From assembly GCA_000756795.1 (NCBI GenBank), contig CCSI01000001.1:310001-374000 (forward strand): a stretch of DNA of 64,000 nucleotides, read 5' to 3'. Positions 46,462 to 57,324 of this stretch are shown here, piece after piece. The translations under genes and the position numbers were made by a program. Under the pieces are notes generated by a model. The model did not search any database. It saw nothing but the letters and a program-made list of their open reading frames with translations, and had not been told where the DNA came from. This DNA comes from Qipengyuania vulgaris (GTDB taxonomy: Bacteria; Pseudomonadota; Alphaproteobacteria; Sphingomonadales; Sphingomonadaceae). How positions within the stretch are numbered: the stretch's first letter is position 1; every line of letters begins with the position of its first letter.

Positions 46462-47874
46462 TCAGATGTGGATGGGCTTGCCCTGGACGCCCATCGCCGC
46501 TTCTTTGAGCGCTTCCGAATGCGTCGGGTGCGCGTGGCAGGTGTAGGCAATGTCTTCGCTCGTCGCGCCGAATTCCATCGCCTGTGCGGCCTGCGCGATC
46601 ATGGTGCCCGCAACATGGTTGATGCACCACACGCCGAGCACGCGGTCGCTTTCGGCCTCGGCGATCACCTTCACGAAGCCGTCGGGTTCGTGATTGGTCT
46701 TGGCGCGGCTGTTGGCCATCATCGGGAACTTTCCGACCTTGATGGCCTTTTTGTCGCCGCCGAACTTCTCGAGCGCTTCCTCCTGCGTCAGGCCGACACC
46801 GGCGAACTCGGGCAGGGTGTAGACCACGCCCGGGATGATGTCGTGGTTCACGATGCCGGTCTGGCCCGCGATATTTTCGGCACAGGCGATGCCTTCGTCT
46901 TCGGCCTTGTGCGCGAGCATCGGGCCTGGGACGCAGTCGCCGATGGCCCAGACGCCGTCGACGGAGGTACGGAAGTCGTGATCGGTTTCGATCTGGCCGC
47001 GCTTGTTGACCTCAAGACCGATGTATTCCAGGCCGAGGCCTTCGGTGTTGGGGCGACGGCCGATCGAGACCAGTACGCAATCGGCTTCGAGCGTTTCCTC
47101 ATCACCACCGGCAGCCGGTTCGAGCGTCAGCGTGGCCTTCTTGCCCTTGACCGTGCAGCCGGTGACCTTGGTCTTGAGCTTGAGCTCCATGCCCTGCTTC
47201 TTGAAGATCTTGGCCGCTTCCTTGCGCACGTCGCCGTCCATGCCGGGCAGAAGCTGGTCGAGGAACTCGACCACGGTGACGTCTGCGCCGAGGCGGTTCC
47301 AGATCGAGCCCATCTCGAGGCCGATCACGCCGCCGCCGATGACGACCATCTTCTTCGGCACCTTGGCGAGCTGAAGCGCGCCGGTGGAATCGACCACGAT
47401 CTGCTTGTCGTTGTCGACCTCGACTCCCGGAAGCGGGGTGACCGAGGAGCCGGTTGCGATGATTACGTCCTTGGCGGTGACCGTTTCGTCACCCACCTTG
47501 ACCGTGTGTGCATCCTGGAAGGTGGCATGGCCCTTCTTCCAGTCGACCTTGTTCTTCTTGAACAGGAATTCGATGCCCTTGGTCAGGCCGTCGACCGCGT
47601 CGAGGCGTTGCTCGTGCATCTTGTCGAGGTTGAGCTTTGGGCTGGTCTCGATGCCCATTTCGGCCATCGCGCCGTTCTTGGCAGCGTCGTAAAACTCGCT
47701 GGCGTGCAGCATCGCCTTCGAAGGGATGCAGCCCACGTTGAGGCAGGTCCCGCCCAGCGTCTCGCGGCTTTCCGCGCAGGCCGTCTTCAAACCTAGCTGC
47801 GCGGCGCGGATTGCAGCGACATAGCCACCCGGGCCAGCGCCGATAACGAGGACGTCGTAGTCGTATTCAGCCAT
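46462..47874 (-). CDS. lpdA: Dihydrolipoyl dehydrogenase (E3)
   Basis: A 470-residue FAD enzyme that reoxidises the lipoyl group of 2-oxoacid dehydrogenases with NAD. VLVIGAGPGGYVAAIRAAQL binds FAD; the redox disulfide is C44-C49 in GGTCLNVGCIPSKA; VVIGGGVIGLEMGSIWNRLG binds NAD; the C-terminal CHAHPTHSE supplies the catalytic His-Glu. It lies downstream of sucB, the position expected for the E3 of the 2-oxoglutarate dehydrogenase complex. A REP-like element separates it from sucB. Confidence 0.97.
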   Translation of the reverse strand: MAEYDYDVLVIGAGPGGYVAAIRAAQLGLKTACAESRETLGGTCLNVGCIPSKAMLHASEFYDAAKNGAMAEMGIETSPKLNLDKMHEQRLDAVDGLTKGIEFLFKKNKVDWKKGHATFQDAHTVKVGDETVTAKDVIIATGSSVTPLPGVEVDNDKQIVVDSTGALQLAKVPKKMVVIGGGVIGLEMGSIWNRLGADVTVVEFLDQLLPGMDGDVRKEAAKIFKKQGMELKLKTKVTGCTVKGKKATLTLEPAAGGDEETLEADCVLVSIGRRPNTEGLGLEYIGLEVNKRGQIETDHDFRTSVDGVWAIGDCVPGPMLAHKAEDEGIACAENIAGQTGIVNHDIIPGVVYTLPEFAGVGLTQEEALEKFGGDKKAIKVGKFPMMANSRAKTNHEPDGFVKVIAEAESDRVLGVWCINHVAGTMIAQAAQAMEFGATSEDIAYTCHAHPTHSEALKEAAMGVQGKPIHI

Positions 47875-47894
47875 TTCGGCTTTTCCCTTCCGTT

Positions 47895-47965
47895 GTCATC
47901 CCCGCGCAAGCGGGGACCCATGGAGTGACCGCCGGTCCCTGGATCCCCACTTTCGCGGGGACGAC
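47895..47965. repeat. BIME-like pair of REP palindromes between sucB and lpdA
   Basis: CCCCGC-GCAA-GCGGGG (47900-47915) within GTCATCCCC...GGGGACC and an inverted second copy ending CGCGGGGACGAC (about 47945-47965). The two copies face each other across about 30 bases. The same kind of element occurs at 58125-58202. In operons such elements often stabilise upstream mRNA. Confidence 0.75.
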
Positions 47966-47986
47966 AGGGTGGGGTCGGGTTGAAAC

Positions 47987-49228
47987 TTACAGGTCGATCA
48001 GCATCCGGGTCGGATCTTCGATCGCTTCCTTGATGATCTTGAGTGCGGTGACCGCCTCGCGGCCGTCGATCAGGCGGTGGTCGTAGGAAAGGGCGATATA
48101 CATCATCGGGCGGATGACGATCTCGCCGTCGACGACGACCGGGCGATCCTCGATGCGGTGGAGTCCGAGAACGGCGCTCTGCGGCGGGTTGATAATAGGG
48201 GTCGACATCAGCGATCCGAACACGCCGCCGTTGGAGATTGTGAAGGTACCGCCCTTCATGTCTTCCATCGTCAGCGTGCCTTCCTTGGCGCGCTTGCCGA
48301 AATCGGCGATGTCCTTCTCGATGCGGGCAAAGCCCTTGTCCTGCGCGTCACGGATGACCGGGACGACGAGGCCGTTCGGAGCCGAAACGGCGACCGAGAT
48401 ATCGACGTAATCGTGATAGACGATCTCATCGCCCTCGATATAGGCGTTGACCGCGGGCACGTCCTTCAGCGCAAGGCAGGCGGCCTTGGCGAAGAAGCCC
48501 ATGAAGCCCAAGCGAATGTCGTGCTTCTTGGCGAACATGTCCTTGTATTTCGCGCGCGCTTCCATGACGGCCGACATGTCGACATCGTTGAACGTCGTAA
48601 GCAGCGCAGCGTTGTCCTGCGCGCCCTTCAGACGCTTGGCGATGGTCTGGCGCATGCGCGTCATCTTGACGCGTTCCTCGCGGCGCTCTCCGGTGGCGGC
48701 AGGTGCGGGCGAGGGAGCCGAAGCAGCCGGGGCCGGAGCCGGGCTGTCGCCCTTGGCCCCATCCTTTTTCGATTGCGCGGCGGCGATGACGTCTTCCTTG
48801 GTCAGGCGGCCGTCCTTGCCGGTGCCCTTGATGGTCGACGGGTCGACACCGTGTTCGAGCACCGCGCGGCGCACGGCAGGCGAAAGCGTTTGCGATGCGT
48901 CGGAGGAAGCGGATTCCGCACGCTCTTCCTTGCCCTCTTCGCGTTCCTGTGCCGCTCGGCCGGCTTCTTCACCGGTCGCAGCGCCGGTAGCGCCTTCTTC
49001 GACGATGGCGAGGACCGCGCCGACCTCGACAGTGTCACCCACGGCGACCTTGAATTCCTTGATCACGCCGGCGACGGGCGAGGGAGCTTCGACCGCGACC
49101 TTGTCGGTTTCGAGGCTGACGATGGGCTCGTCCACCGCGACAGCATCGCCGACATTCTTCAGCAGTTCGCCGATGGAGGCTTCGGTAACGCTCTCGCCGA
49201 GCGTGGGGACTTTGACTTCAGTGGCCAT
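47987..49228 (-). CDS. sucB: Dihydrolipoyllysine-residue succinyltransferase (E2o)
   Basis: A 413-residue core of the 2-oxoglutarate dehydrogenase complex. The N-terminal lipoyl domain has K43 in [13 protein letters not shown]; an Ala/Glu linker leads to the E3-binding domain [20 protein letters not shown], then a Pro/Ala hinge and the catalytic domain ending [13 protein letters not shown], with the DHRxxDG histidine. It transfers the succinyl group to CoA. Next to sucA upstream (28 bases) and lpdA downstream. Confidence 0.97.
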   Translation of the reverse strand: MATEVKVPTLGESVTEASIGELLKNVGDAVAVDEPIVSLETDKVAVEAPSPVAGVIKEFKVAVGDTVEVGAVLAIVEEGATGAATGEEAGRAAQEREEGKEERAESASSDASQTLSPAVRRAVLEHGVDPSTIKGTGKDGRLTKEDVIAAAQSKKDGAKGDSPAPAPAASAPSPAPAATGERREERVKMTRMRQTIAKRLKGAQDNAALLTTFNDVDMSAVMEARAKYKDMFAKKHDIRLGFMGFFAKAACLALKDVPAVNAYIEGDEIVYHDYVDISVAVSAPNGLVVPVIRDAQDKGFARIEKDIADFGKRAKEGTLTMEDMKGGTFTISNGGVFGSLMSTPIINPPQSAVLGLHRIEDRPVVVDGEIVIRPMMYIALSYDHRLIDGREAVTALKIIKEAIEDPTRMLIDL

Positions 49229-49256
49229 GGTCGTTGGTTTCCTTTTCAGGCCTCAA

Positions 49257-52091
49257 TCAATTGCAATTGCTGGTGGCAGCGGAAGTGTCTCCGCCGTTCA
49301 GGCCGAGCGCGATGTTGACCAGCGCTTCCTGCTGGACCTGGTGGCGGCTGGCAAAGCCGGTGGCAGGCGATGCGGCGACCTCGCGGCCCGCATAGCAGGG
49401 GCGCATGCCATCCTTGCCCGCCTTGGTCGCAGCTTCCTCGATCAGGCGATCGACGAAGAACCACGCGCCGTTGTTCTTCGGCTCTTCCTGGCACCAGACG
49501 ATGGTTTCCAGATTGGTCATGCGCTCGAGGCGTACGGCCAGCGGCTCGCCCGGGAATGGGTAGAGCTGCTCGATACGGACGATCGAAACGTCTTCGAGGC
49601 CCGCTTCGTCGCGGCGCTGCATCAGGTCGTAAGCGACCTTGCCGCTGCACAGCACGAGGCGCTTGACCTTCTTGTCGTCGATCTCCGTCATGTCCGACTT
49701 GATGCGCATGAAGTGATGGTCGCCCATGAACTCCTCCGCGCTCGACTTCGCCAGCGGGTGGCGGAGCAGCGACTTGGGCGTCATGATAACCATCGGCTTG
49801 CGGAACGACCGCTTCATCTGGCGGCGGAGCACATGGAAGTAGTTCGCCGGCGTGGTGATGTTCATCACTTGGATATTGTCGTTGGCGCACAACTGCAGGA
49901 AGCGTTCAAGCCGCGCCGAGCTGTGTTCCGGACCCTGACCCTCGTAACCATGCGGCAGCAGCATCACGAGGCCGTTGGCGCGCAGCCACTTGACTTCGCC
50001 TGCGGCGATGAACTGATCAATCATGATCTGCGCACCATTGGCGAAATCGCCGAACTGCGCTTCCCACATGACGAGGCTCTTCGGGTCCGCCATGGCGAAA
50101 CCGTATTCGAAGCCGAGCACGCCATATTCGGACAGCGGGCTGTCGTAGACTTCGAACTTGCCGTGCGGCAGCGTGCAGAGCGGGATGTACTTGCGCTCGT
50201 CCTTCTGGTCGATCCAGACGGCATGGCGCTGGCTGAAGGTGCCGCGGCCCGAATCCTGGCCCGACAGGCGCACGCCGAAGCCCTCGGTCACGAGGCTGCC
50301 GAATGCCAGCGCTTCCCCGGTCGCCCAGTCGAAGCCTTCGCCGGTTTCGAACATCTGGCGCTTGGCATCGAGCACGCGGCCCAGCGTCTTGTGGATGGTC
50401 ACATCCTCGGGAACAGTGGTCAGCGTGCGGCCGAGGCTGTCGAACAGCTTCTTGTCGAGCGCGGTTTCCACGTTGCGGCGCGCGGTTTCCGGGTCGGCAG
50501 GCTTGTTCATGCCCGCCCAGCGGCCGCCGAACCAGTCGGCCTCGTTGGGCTTGTAATCCTTGGCGGCGGCGAATTCTTCTTCGAGGTGCTCGTTGAATTC
50601 GTTGCACAGGCCGTCGGCATAGCCCTGGTCGATGACGCCTTCGTCGATCAGGCGCTTTGTGTAGAGTTCGCTCACCTTGGGGTGCTTGCGAATCTCGTCA
50701 TACATGAGCGGCTGGGTGAATTTCGGCTCGTCGCCCTCGTTGTGGCCAAAGCGGCGATAGCACCACATGTCGATCACGATGTCGCGGCCGAACTTCTGAC
50801 GGTATTCGATGGCGAGCTTGCAGGCGAAGGTCACCGCTTCCGGATCGTCGCCATTTACGTGGAGGATGGGCGCCTGGACGCCCTTGGCCACATCGCTGGG
50901 GTAGGGCGAAGAGCGCGCGAATTGCGGGCTCGTCGTAAAGCCGATCTGGTTGTTGATGACGAAGTGCAGGCAGCCGCCGGTGTTGTACCCGCGCACACCC
51001 GAAAAGCCGAGGCACTCCCACACGATACCCTGACCGGCAAAGGCCGCGTCGCCGTGGAGGAGGACCGGCAGGACCTGCTCGTGCTTCTTGAGGTCGTCGC
51101 GGATGGCCTGCTGCGCACGGGTCTTGCCGAGCACTACGGGATTCACCGCTTCGAGATGCGAAGGGTTGGGCACGAGGCTCATGTGCACGTCGATGCCGTC
51201 AAAGGTACGGTCGGTGCTGGTGCCGAGGTGGTACTTCACATCGCCCGAACCGCCGACATCGTCGGGGTTGGCGCTGCCGCCCGAGAACTCGTGGAAGATG
51301 ACCTTGTAAGGCTTGCCCATGACGTTCGCGAGCACGTTCAGACGGCCGCGGTGGGCCATGCCGTAGATGATTTCGCGCACGCCGAGCTGGCCGCCATACT
51401 TGATGACCGCTTCGAGCGCCGGGATCATGGATTCGCCGCCATCGAGGCCGAAGCGCTTGGTGCCGACGTATTTCTTGCCGAGGAACTTCTCGTACTGTTC
51501 GCCGCGGATGACGGCAGCGAGGATGGCGCGCTTGCCTTCCTCGGTGAACTGAATGGTGTCCTCGGGCGTCTCGAACTGGTCCTGGAGGAAGCGACGTTCC
51601 TCCGTGTCCGAAATGTGCATGTATTCGAGGCCGACATTGCCGCAATAGGTCTCGCGCAGCACGCGGTAGAGCTCGCCCACCGTGACCCATTCGAAGCCGA
51701 ACACGCCGCCGACATAGACCTCGCGGTCTTCCTGTCCGGCGAACTTGTGCCATTCGAGCGTCAGGTCTTCGGGCACGTCGCGGTGCGACAGGCCCAGCGG
51801 GTCGAGATCGGCAGCCAGATGCCCGCGCACACGATAGAGGCGCACGAGCAGCATCGCGCGGATGCTGTCGTCGGCTGCCTGCTCGATGGCCTTGGGGTCG
51901 GCAGGCTTGCCGGCCTTTTCGGCGGCCTGCTTGACCGCAAGGCGCATCTGCGTGGGGTCGAGCGCGGCGGTCAGGTCCGCCTCGCTGTCGACCACTTGCT
52001 GCAGCCAGTTCGGATTGCCCCAGCTGGGACCGGCTTGCGGCCCCTCCTGGTCACCCATTTCAGGCAGGAAGTTCTGGCTCTCGTTACCCAT
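49257..52091 (-). CDS. sucA: 2-oxoglutarate dehydrogenase E1 component
   Basis: A 944-residue thiamine-diphosphate enzyme. GMAHRGRLNVLANVMGKPY and GTSTDRTFDGIDVHMSLVPN are E1o signatures; HGDAAFAGQGIVWECLGFSG followed by VINNQIGFTT is the TPP/Mg site; SEYGVLGFEYGFAMADPKSL marks the pyrimidine domain. The length is typical of alphaproteobacteria. It works with SucB and LpdA encoded downstream. Confidence 0.98.
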   Translation of the reverse strand: MGNESQNFLPEMGDQEGPQAGPSWGNPNWLQQVVDSEADLTAALDPTQMRLAVKQAAEKAGKPADPKAIEQAADDSIRAMLLVRLYRVRGHLAADLDPLGLSHRDVPEDLTLEWHKFAGQEDREVYVGGVFGFEWVTVGELYRVLRETYCGNVGLEYMHISDTEERRFLQDQFETPEDTIQFTEEGKRAILAAVIRGEQYEKFLGKKYVGTKRFGLDGGESMIPALEAVIKYGGQLGVREIIYGMAHRGRLNVLANVMGKPYKVIFHEFSGGSANPDDVGGSGDVKYHLGTSTDRTFDGIDVHMSLVPNPSHLEAVNPVVLGKTRAQQAIRDDLKKHEQVLPVLLHGDAAFAGQGIVWECLGFSGVRGYNTGGCLHFVINNQIGFTTSPQFARSSPYPSDVAKGVQAPILHVNGDDPEAVTFACKLAIEYRQKFGRDIVIDMWCYRRFGHNEGDEPKFTQPLMYDEIRKHPKVSELYTKRLIDEGVIDQGYADGLCNEFNEHLEEEFAAAKDYKPNEADWFGGRWAGMNKPADPETARRNVETALDKKLFDSLGRTLTTVPEDVTIHKTLGRVLDAKRQMFETGEGFDWATGEALAFGSLVTEGFGVRLSGQDSGRGTFSQRHAVWIDQKDERKYIPLCTLPHGKFEVYDSPLSEYGVLGFEYGFAMADPKSLVMWEAQFGDFANGAQIMIDQFIAAGEVKWLRANGLVMLLPHGYEGQGPEHSSARLERFLQLCANDNIQVMNITTPANYFHVLRRQMKRSFRKPMVIMTPKSLLRHPLAKSSAEEFMGDHHFMRIKSDMTEIDDKKVKRLVLCSGKVAYDLMQRRDEAGLEDVSIVRIEQLYPFPGEPLAVRLERMTNLETIVWCQEEPKNNGAWFFVDRLIEEAATKAGKDGMRPCYAGREVAASPATGFASRHQVQQEALVNIALGLNGGDTSAATSNCN

Positions 52092-52124
52092 TTTCAGTCC
52101 TCGTGGAGAGGGAGCGTTCGGCGG

Positions 52125-53015
52125 TTACGCCAGTTCCTTCAGCATCGCATCGAGCGTCGTGCCGAGCTCGGAAGGCGACGGGCTGACGCGGATGCCCGCT
52201 GCCTCCATCGCCGCGATCTTGTCGTCCGCGCCGCCCTGGCCGCCCGAGACAATCGCGCCCGCATGACCCATGCGGCGGCCCGGAGGCGCCGTGCGACCAG
52301 CGATGAAGCCGACCATGGGCTTCTTGCGGCCCTTGGCAGCTTCCTGCTTGATGAATTCGGCCGCTTCTTCTTCCGCGCTGCCGCCGATCTCGCCGATCAT
52401 GATGATCGACTTGGTCTCGTCGTCGTCGAGGAAGAGGTCGAGCACGTCGATGAAGTTGGTGCCGTTGACCGGATCGCCACCAATGCCGACCGCGGTGGTC
52501 TGGCCGAGGCCGACCATGGTGGTCTGGTGGACGGCTTCATAGGTCAGCGTGCCCGAGCGCGATACCACGCCGACGCTGCCCTTCTTGAAGATCGAACCGG
52601 GCATGATGCCGATCTTGCATTCGCCGGGCGTGAGCACGCCGGGGCAGTTGGGGCCGATGAGGCGGCTGTTGGACCCACGCAGGGCAGCCTTCACGCGCAC
52701 CATGTCGAGCACGGGGATGCCCTCGGTGATAGCGACGATGAGTTCCATCTCGGCATCGATCGCCTCGAGGATGGCGTCAGCCGCGAACGGCGGCGGCACG
52801 TAGATGCACGAAGCCGTCGCGCCGGTCTCGGCCTTGGCTTCAGCAACCGTGTTGAACTGCGGCAGGCCGATGTGGTCCGTCCCGCCTTTGCCCGGAGTGA
52901 CACCCGCAACCATCTGCGTTCCGTAATCAAGCGCCTGCTGCGTGTGGAAGGTGCCGGTGTTGCCGGTCATCCCTTGCGTGATGACCTTGGTGTTCTTGTC
53001 GACGAGGATGGACAT
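52125..53015 (-). CDS. sucD: Succinyl-CoA synthetase subunit alpha
   Basis: A 296-residue CoA-binding subunit. [20 protein letters not shown] opens the CoA domain; [18 protein letters not shown] and the phosphohistidine loop [20 protein letters not shown] are present. It acts with SucC (beta), which is normally adjacent; here the gene upstream is a small membrane protein and no sucC is in the window. Confidence 0.97.
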   Translation of the reverse strand: MSILVDKNTKVITQGMTGNTGTFHTQQALDYGTQMVAGVTPGKGGTDHIGLPQFNTVAEAKAETGATASCIYVPPPFAADAILEAIDAEMELIVAITEGIPVLDMVRVKAALRGSNSRLIGPNCPGVLTPGECKIGIMPGSIFKKGSVGVVSRSGTLTYEAVHQTTMVGLGQTTAVGIGGDPVNGTNFIDVLDLFLDDDETKSIIMIGEIGGSAEEEAAEFIKQEAAKGRKKPMVGFIAGRTAPPGRRMGHAGAIVSGGQGGADDKIAAMEAAGIRVSPSPSELGTTLDAMLKELA

Positions 53016-53031
53016 TCTTCAGGCTCCTAAG

Positions 53032-54422
<1,391 letters not shown>

Positions 54423-54442
54423 CTAACAGACCTCGCCGGGAA

Positions 54443-54472
54443 ACTATCTTTGCAAATGGTTTGCAATAGCAA
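54443..54472 (-). promoter_or_regulatory. Candidate mdh promoter with palindromic operator in the spacer
   Basis: On the minus strand TTGCTA (54472-54467) and GATAGT (54448-54443) are separated by 18 bases. That spacer is almost entirely the perfect palindrome TTGCAAA-TGG-TTTGCAA (54450-54466 on the plus strand). A protein bound there would cover both promoter elements. The regulator is unknown. The remaining 284-base gap (54288-54571) has no gene. Confidence 0.5.
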
Positions 54473-54571
54473 TAAGGCATTGGGGAGAGGGTTTCACCGG
54501 CTAGACGCTCGGACGCACGAAGGCGTTCCCGCCATCGGGCGGGATAGAAGGTGCAATCGCAAAACGATTTG

Positions 54572-54898
54572 TCAGCCGATGAGGCGTTCGTCTTCGGCCA
54601 AGAGGCTTGCCTCGACGCGTTGGGCGGCGTGGCGATCGAGCGCGCGGCAGATGCCGAGCCAGTGGCGATAGTCTTCGGCTTCATGCGCCGCGGCTGCGAG
54701 TTGTGCGTTGCGTGCCGCCACTTCCACCGCGCGAAGTCCATACTCGCCGAAATGTCGCAGCGCAGCCACCGTGGTTTCGCTCATGAAGCCTTCAAGCTCT
54801 TCGTGATCGTTGGCTGCGAGTTCGATTTCACCCCGGCTCAGGACACGGGCAATCGGCGAACGCGTAACATCACGGGCGGCGGCGAAACGTACGGACAT
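54572..54898 (-). CDS. Small helical hypothetical protein
   Basis: A 108-residue protein, MSVRFAAARDVTRSPIARVL onwards, rich in Ala, Glu and Arg and with no hydrophobic segment. AAARNAQLAAAAHEAEDYRH and RHAAQRVEASLLAEDERL suggest long helices. The ATG at 54898 is preferred; the frame continues 28 codons upstream with sequence that looks non-coding. I do not recognise the family. Confidence 0.55.
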   Translation of the reverse strand: MSVRFAAARDVTRSPIARVLSRGEIELAANDHEELEGFMSETTVAALRHFGEYGLRAVEVAARNAQLAAAAHEAEDYRHWLGICRALDRHAAQRVEASLLAEDERLIG

Positions 54899-55031
54899 GG
54901 GCGGATGGCTCCCCTTGTGTGGCGCTGGTTTTCCAGCTCTCCGGCTCTGTGTCGAATGATATACATGGCGCTCGCTAAACATGTGTTCCGCAGCATGCTT
55001 GCCAGAACCTTAAAATTGTTGCGCGGGCTTT

Positions 55032-55049
55032 TGCGAATGATGTTTCGCA
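55032..55049. promoter_or_regulatory. 6-6-6 inverted repeat upstream of the cobalamin riboswitch
   Basis: TGCGAA (55032-55037) and TTCGCA (55044-55049) with a six-base centre lie between the divergent hypothetical gene and the riboswitch. It may be an operator; chance occurrence is possible. The rest of 54899-55122 shows nothing else clear. Confidence 0.3.
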
Positions 55050-55122
55050 GCGCATGACCTGTTCGTGCGTTTTCATCAGCTGCTTGTGCGCCGGACATGG
55101 CATCGCTAAGGGCCTCGGCATT

Positions 55123-55269
55123 GGTACGGGTCAAGGGAACGCGTGTGTGATGCCGCGGCTGCCCCCGCAACTGTAACCGGTAAGGCGCGCTCTAGCATGC
55201 CACTGTCCATAACGGGCGGGAAGGCGGGGCGAGGCCGATGACCCGGGAGCCAGGAGACCTGCCTGTACC
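55123..55269 (+). promoter_or_regulatory. Cobalamin (adenosylcobalamin) riboswitch
   Basis: The conserved core is present in order: AAGGGAACGCGTG, then GCCGCGGCTGCCCCCGCAAC with TGTAA, CCACTG, CGGGAAGGC, GATGACCCGGGAGCCAGGAG and ACCTGCC. P1 is GGTACGGG (55123-55130) with CCTGTACC (55262-55269), one G-U pair. B12 binding normally lowers expression of the downstream uptake genes. A CTCCT (55327-55331) in the region after the aptamer is complementary to the btuB ribosome site AGGAG (55362-55366), so translational control is possible. Confidence 0.93.
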
Positions 55270-55371
55270 GGTCGTTCAGCCGCGGGCGGGGTGCACCGAT
55301 GGCAGCGGGGAAGGGGCGAGTGGCGCCTCCTCCCGTCATGAGCGGCAATCGCGTTCATGATAGGAGTTCCC

Positions 55372-57324
55372 GTGTTCAAATACCTGTTATTGCTTACCGT
55401 TTCGGCTCTGTCGATTGCTGCCCATGCGCAGGATACCGGCGAGGATTCGACCGAAGATGCGCTGGCGGAAATCATCGCTGCGCAGGATGAGGCAGCGCCC
55501 GAGACCGACCAACCCGTCGAATGGGTAGTCCTCTCCCATGAACGCCGTGTACCCATCACGGTGACCGCAGACGGTTTGGGCACTTCGATTACCGATACCG
55601 GCCAGGCGGTTACTGTCATCGACCGTGAGGAAATCGAGGCGGTGCAGGGCGCCGACCCGCTCCGCGTCCTCCGCCGCGTGCCCGGCGTCACCGCATCGCG
55701 CAGTGGCGGGGCAGGCTCGCTGACCGGGCTTTCTGTTCGCGGTTCTTCGCCCGAGCAGGTGCTGGTGCTTGTCGACGGAGTGCGTGTGGCCGACCCGTCC
55801 TCTCCCTCGGGCGGGTTCGATTTCGGCAACCTCCTCACCGGCACGTCGAGCAAGTTCGACATATTGCGCGGCTCGAACAGCACCATCTTCGGCAGCGACG
55901 CTTTGGGCGGTGTCATCGACATTTCCACCCGCGCAGAGACCGGCCTCGAAGGCAGCGTCGAATTCGGCGCGCGCGACACGCTCTTCGCCACCACTGCTGC
56001 CGGTATCGACGAGGGCGGGCTCTATTTCGGCCTCACCGGCTCGTGGTACGACACCAAGGGCTTCTCCGCCGCGCGCGATGGAGAAGAGGCCGACGGCTTC
56101 GAGCAATTCGCTCTCGGCGCGGTGACTTTCGTCGACATCACCGACAGCATCGAGGCCTTCGCCCACGCCAATTTCAGCGAGGGCTATCTCGATATCGACG
56201 GTTTCTCCTTCTCGCCGCCCTTTGGTCTCGTCGATAGCGGCGACACGCAGAAGACCACGCGCCACTGGGGCGATGTCGGGCTTGCCTACCAGGGCAACGA
56301 CCTGACCCTGCGCGGCAGTTATTCGCTCTCCGACACGGAGCGGCAGAACCGCACCGGCGAGGGCATCGAGAGCTTTGCCAGCGACGGCACAATCGAGCGG
56401 CTGGCTTTGCGCGGCGATTACCTCCTCATCGGCGGCCTCGCGCTGGCCTTTGGCGCGGAACACGAGTGGAGCCGCTTCGAGACCAGTTTCGACGCCCCTC
56501 AGAAAACGAGCACCACGGGCGGTTACGCACAGCTCGGCTGGGAACTGGGCGACCTCGCCGTGCATCTCGGCGCACGGCACGATGCGCCCGAAGATTTCCG
56601 CAACGAGACGAGTTTCGGCGGCGACATCAGCTACGTCTTCGGCGACGGATGGCGGCTGCGCGCCAGCGTTGGCGAGGGCTATAAGGCGCCGACGCTGTTC
56701 CAGCTGTTCTCCGATTACGGCAACCCTTCTCTTGCGCCCGAAAGTAGCACCAGCTTCGACCTGGGCATCGAGAAAGGGCAACGCGATTCCCGCTTCCGGC
56801 TGGCGCTGACCGCCTTCCGCCGTGACAGCGAGAACCTCATCGGTTTTGCTTCTTGCGCGCCCGGAGAAGACGCCCCGATTTGCGCAGAGCGCCCCTTCGG
56901 CTTCTATGCGAACACGGGACGCGCCCGCGCGCAAGGCATCGAGGTGGAGGCCGGTCACAGCCTAACCGATGCGCTCTATGTCGCGGGGGTTTACAGCCTC
57001 GTCGACACCGAAGACCGCAATACCGGCAACTGGCTGGCCCGCCGCCCGCGCCATTCGGGAACGCTGTTCGCCGATTGGGAAAGCGACTTCGGCTTCAATC
57101 TCGGCGCGGATTTGCGCATTGTGGGCGACAGCTATGACGATGCAGGCAATCTCACCCGCCTCGACGGCTATGAGGTCGTCGACCTGCGCGCCTCGCAGGA
57201 CATCGGCGACAATCTCACGCTGTTTGGCCGCGTGGAGAACGTCTTCGACGCCGATTACGAGACAGTAGCCGGATATGGGACGCCTGGACGCGGGGCATTC
57301 ATCGGGCTGAGGGCGCAGATGTGA
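55372..57324 (+). CDS. btuB: TonB-dependent cobalamin receptor BtuB
   Basis: A 650-residue outer-membrane transporter. The signal peptide is MFKYLLLLTVSALSIAAHAQ; a TonB-box-like PITVTADG leads to the plug domain (VTVIDREEIEAVQGADPLRV, LSVRGSSPEQVLVLVDGVRV) and a beta barrel that ends in LFGRVENVFDADYETVAGYG and an aromatic-poor RAQM. I prefer the GTG at 55372 with AGGAG five bases ahead over the ATG at 55357, which has no ribosome site. The riboswitch and the three B12-ABC-type genes downstream support cobalamin as substrate. It overlaps the next gene by four bases. Confidence 0.93.
   Translation: MFKYLLLLTVSALSIAAHAQDTGEDSTEDALAEIIAAQDEAAPETDQPVEWVVLSHERRVPITVTADGLGTSITDTGQAVTVIDREEIEAVQGADPLRVLRRVPGVTASRSGGAGSLTGLSVRGSSPEQVLVLVDGVRVADPSSPSGGFDFGNLLTGTSSKFDILRGSNSTIFGSDALGGVIDISTRAETGLEGSVEFGARDTLFATTAAGIDEGGLYFGLTGSWYDTKGFSAARDGEEADGFEQFALGAVTFVDITDSIEAFAHANFSEGYLDIDGFSFSPPFGLVDSGDTQKTTRHWGDVGLAYQGNDLTLRGSYSLSDTERQNRTGEGIESFASDGTIERLALRGDYLLIGGLALAFGAEHEWSRFETSFDAPQKTSTTGGYAQLGWELGDLAVHLGARHDAPEDFRNETSFGGDISYVFGDGWRLRASVGEGYKAPTLFQLFSDYGNPSLAPESSTSFDLGIEKGQRDSRFRLALTAFRRDSENLIGFASCAPGEDAPICAERPFGFYANTGRARAQGIEVEAGHSLTDALYVAGVYSLVDTEDRNTGNWLARRPRHSGTLFADWESDFGFNLGADLRIVGDSYDDAGNLTRLDGYEVVDLRASQDIGDNLTLFGRVENVFDADYETVAGYGTPGRGAFIGLRAQM

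Noticed and set aside
48447..53030. A 1527-codon open frame on the plus strand.
   Set aside because: It is exactly antisense to sucB, sucA and sucD, which have clear family motifs; long antisense frames are expected in high-GC DNA and its translation matches nothing recognisable.
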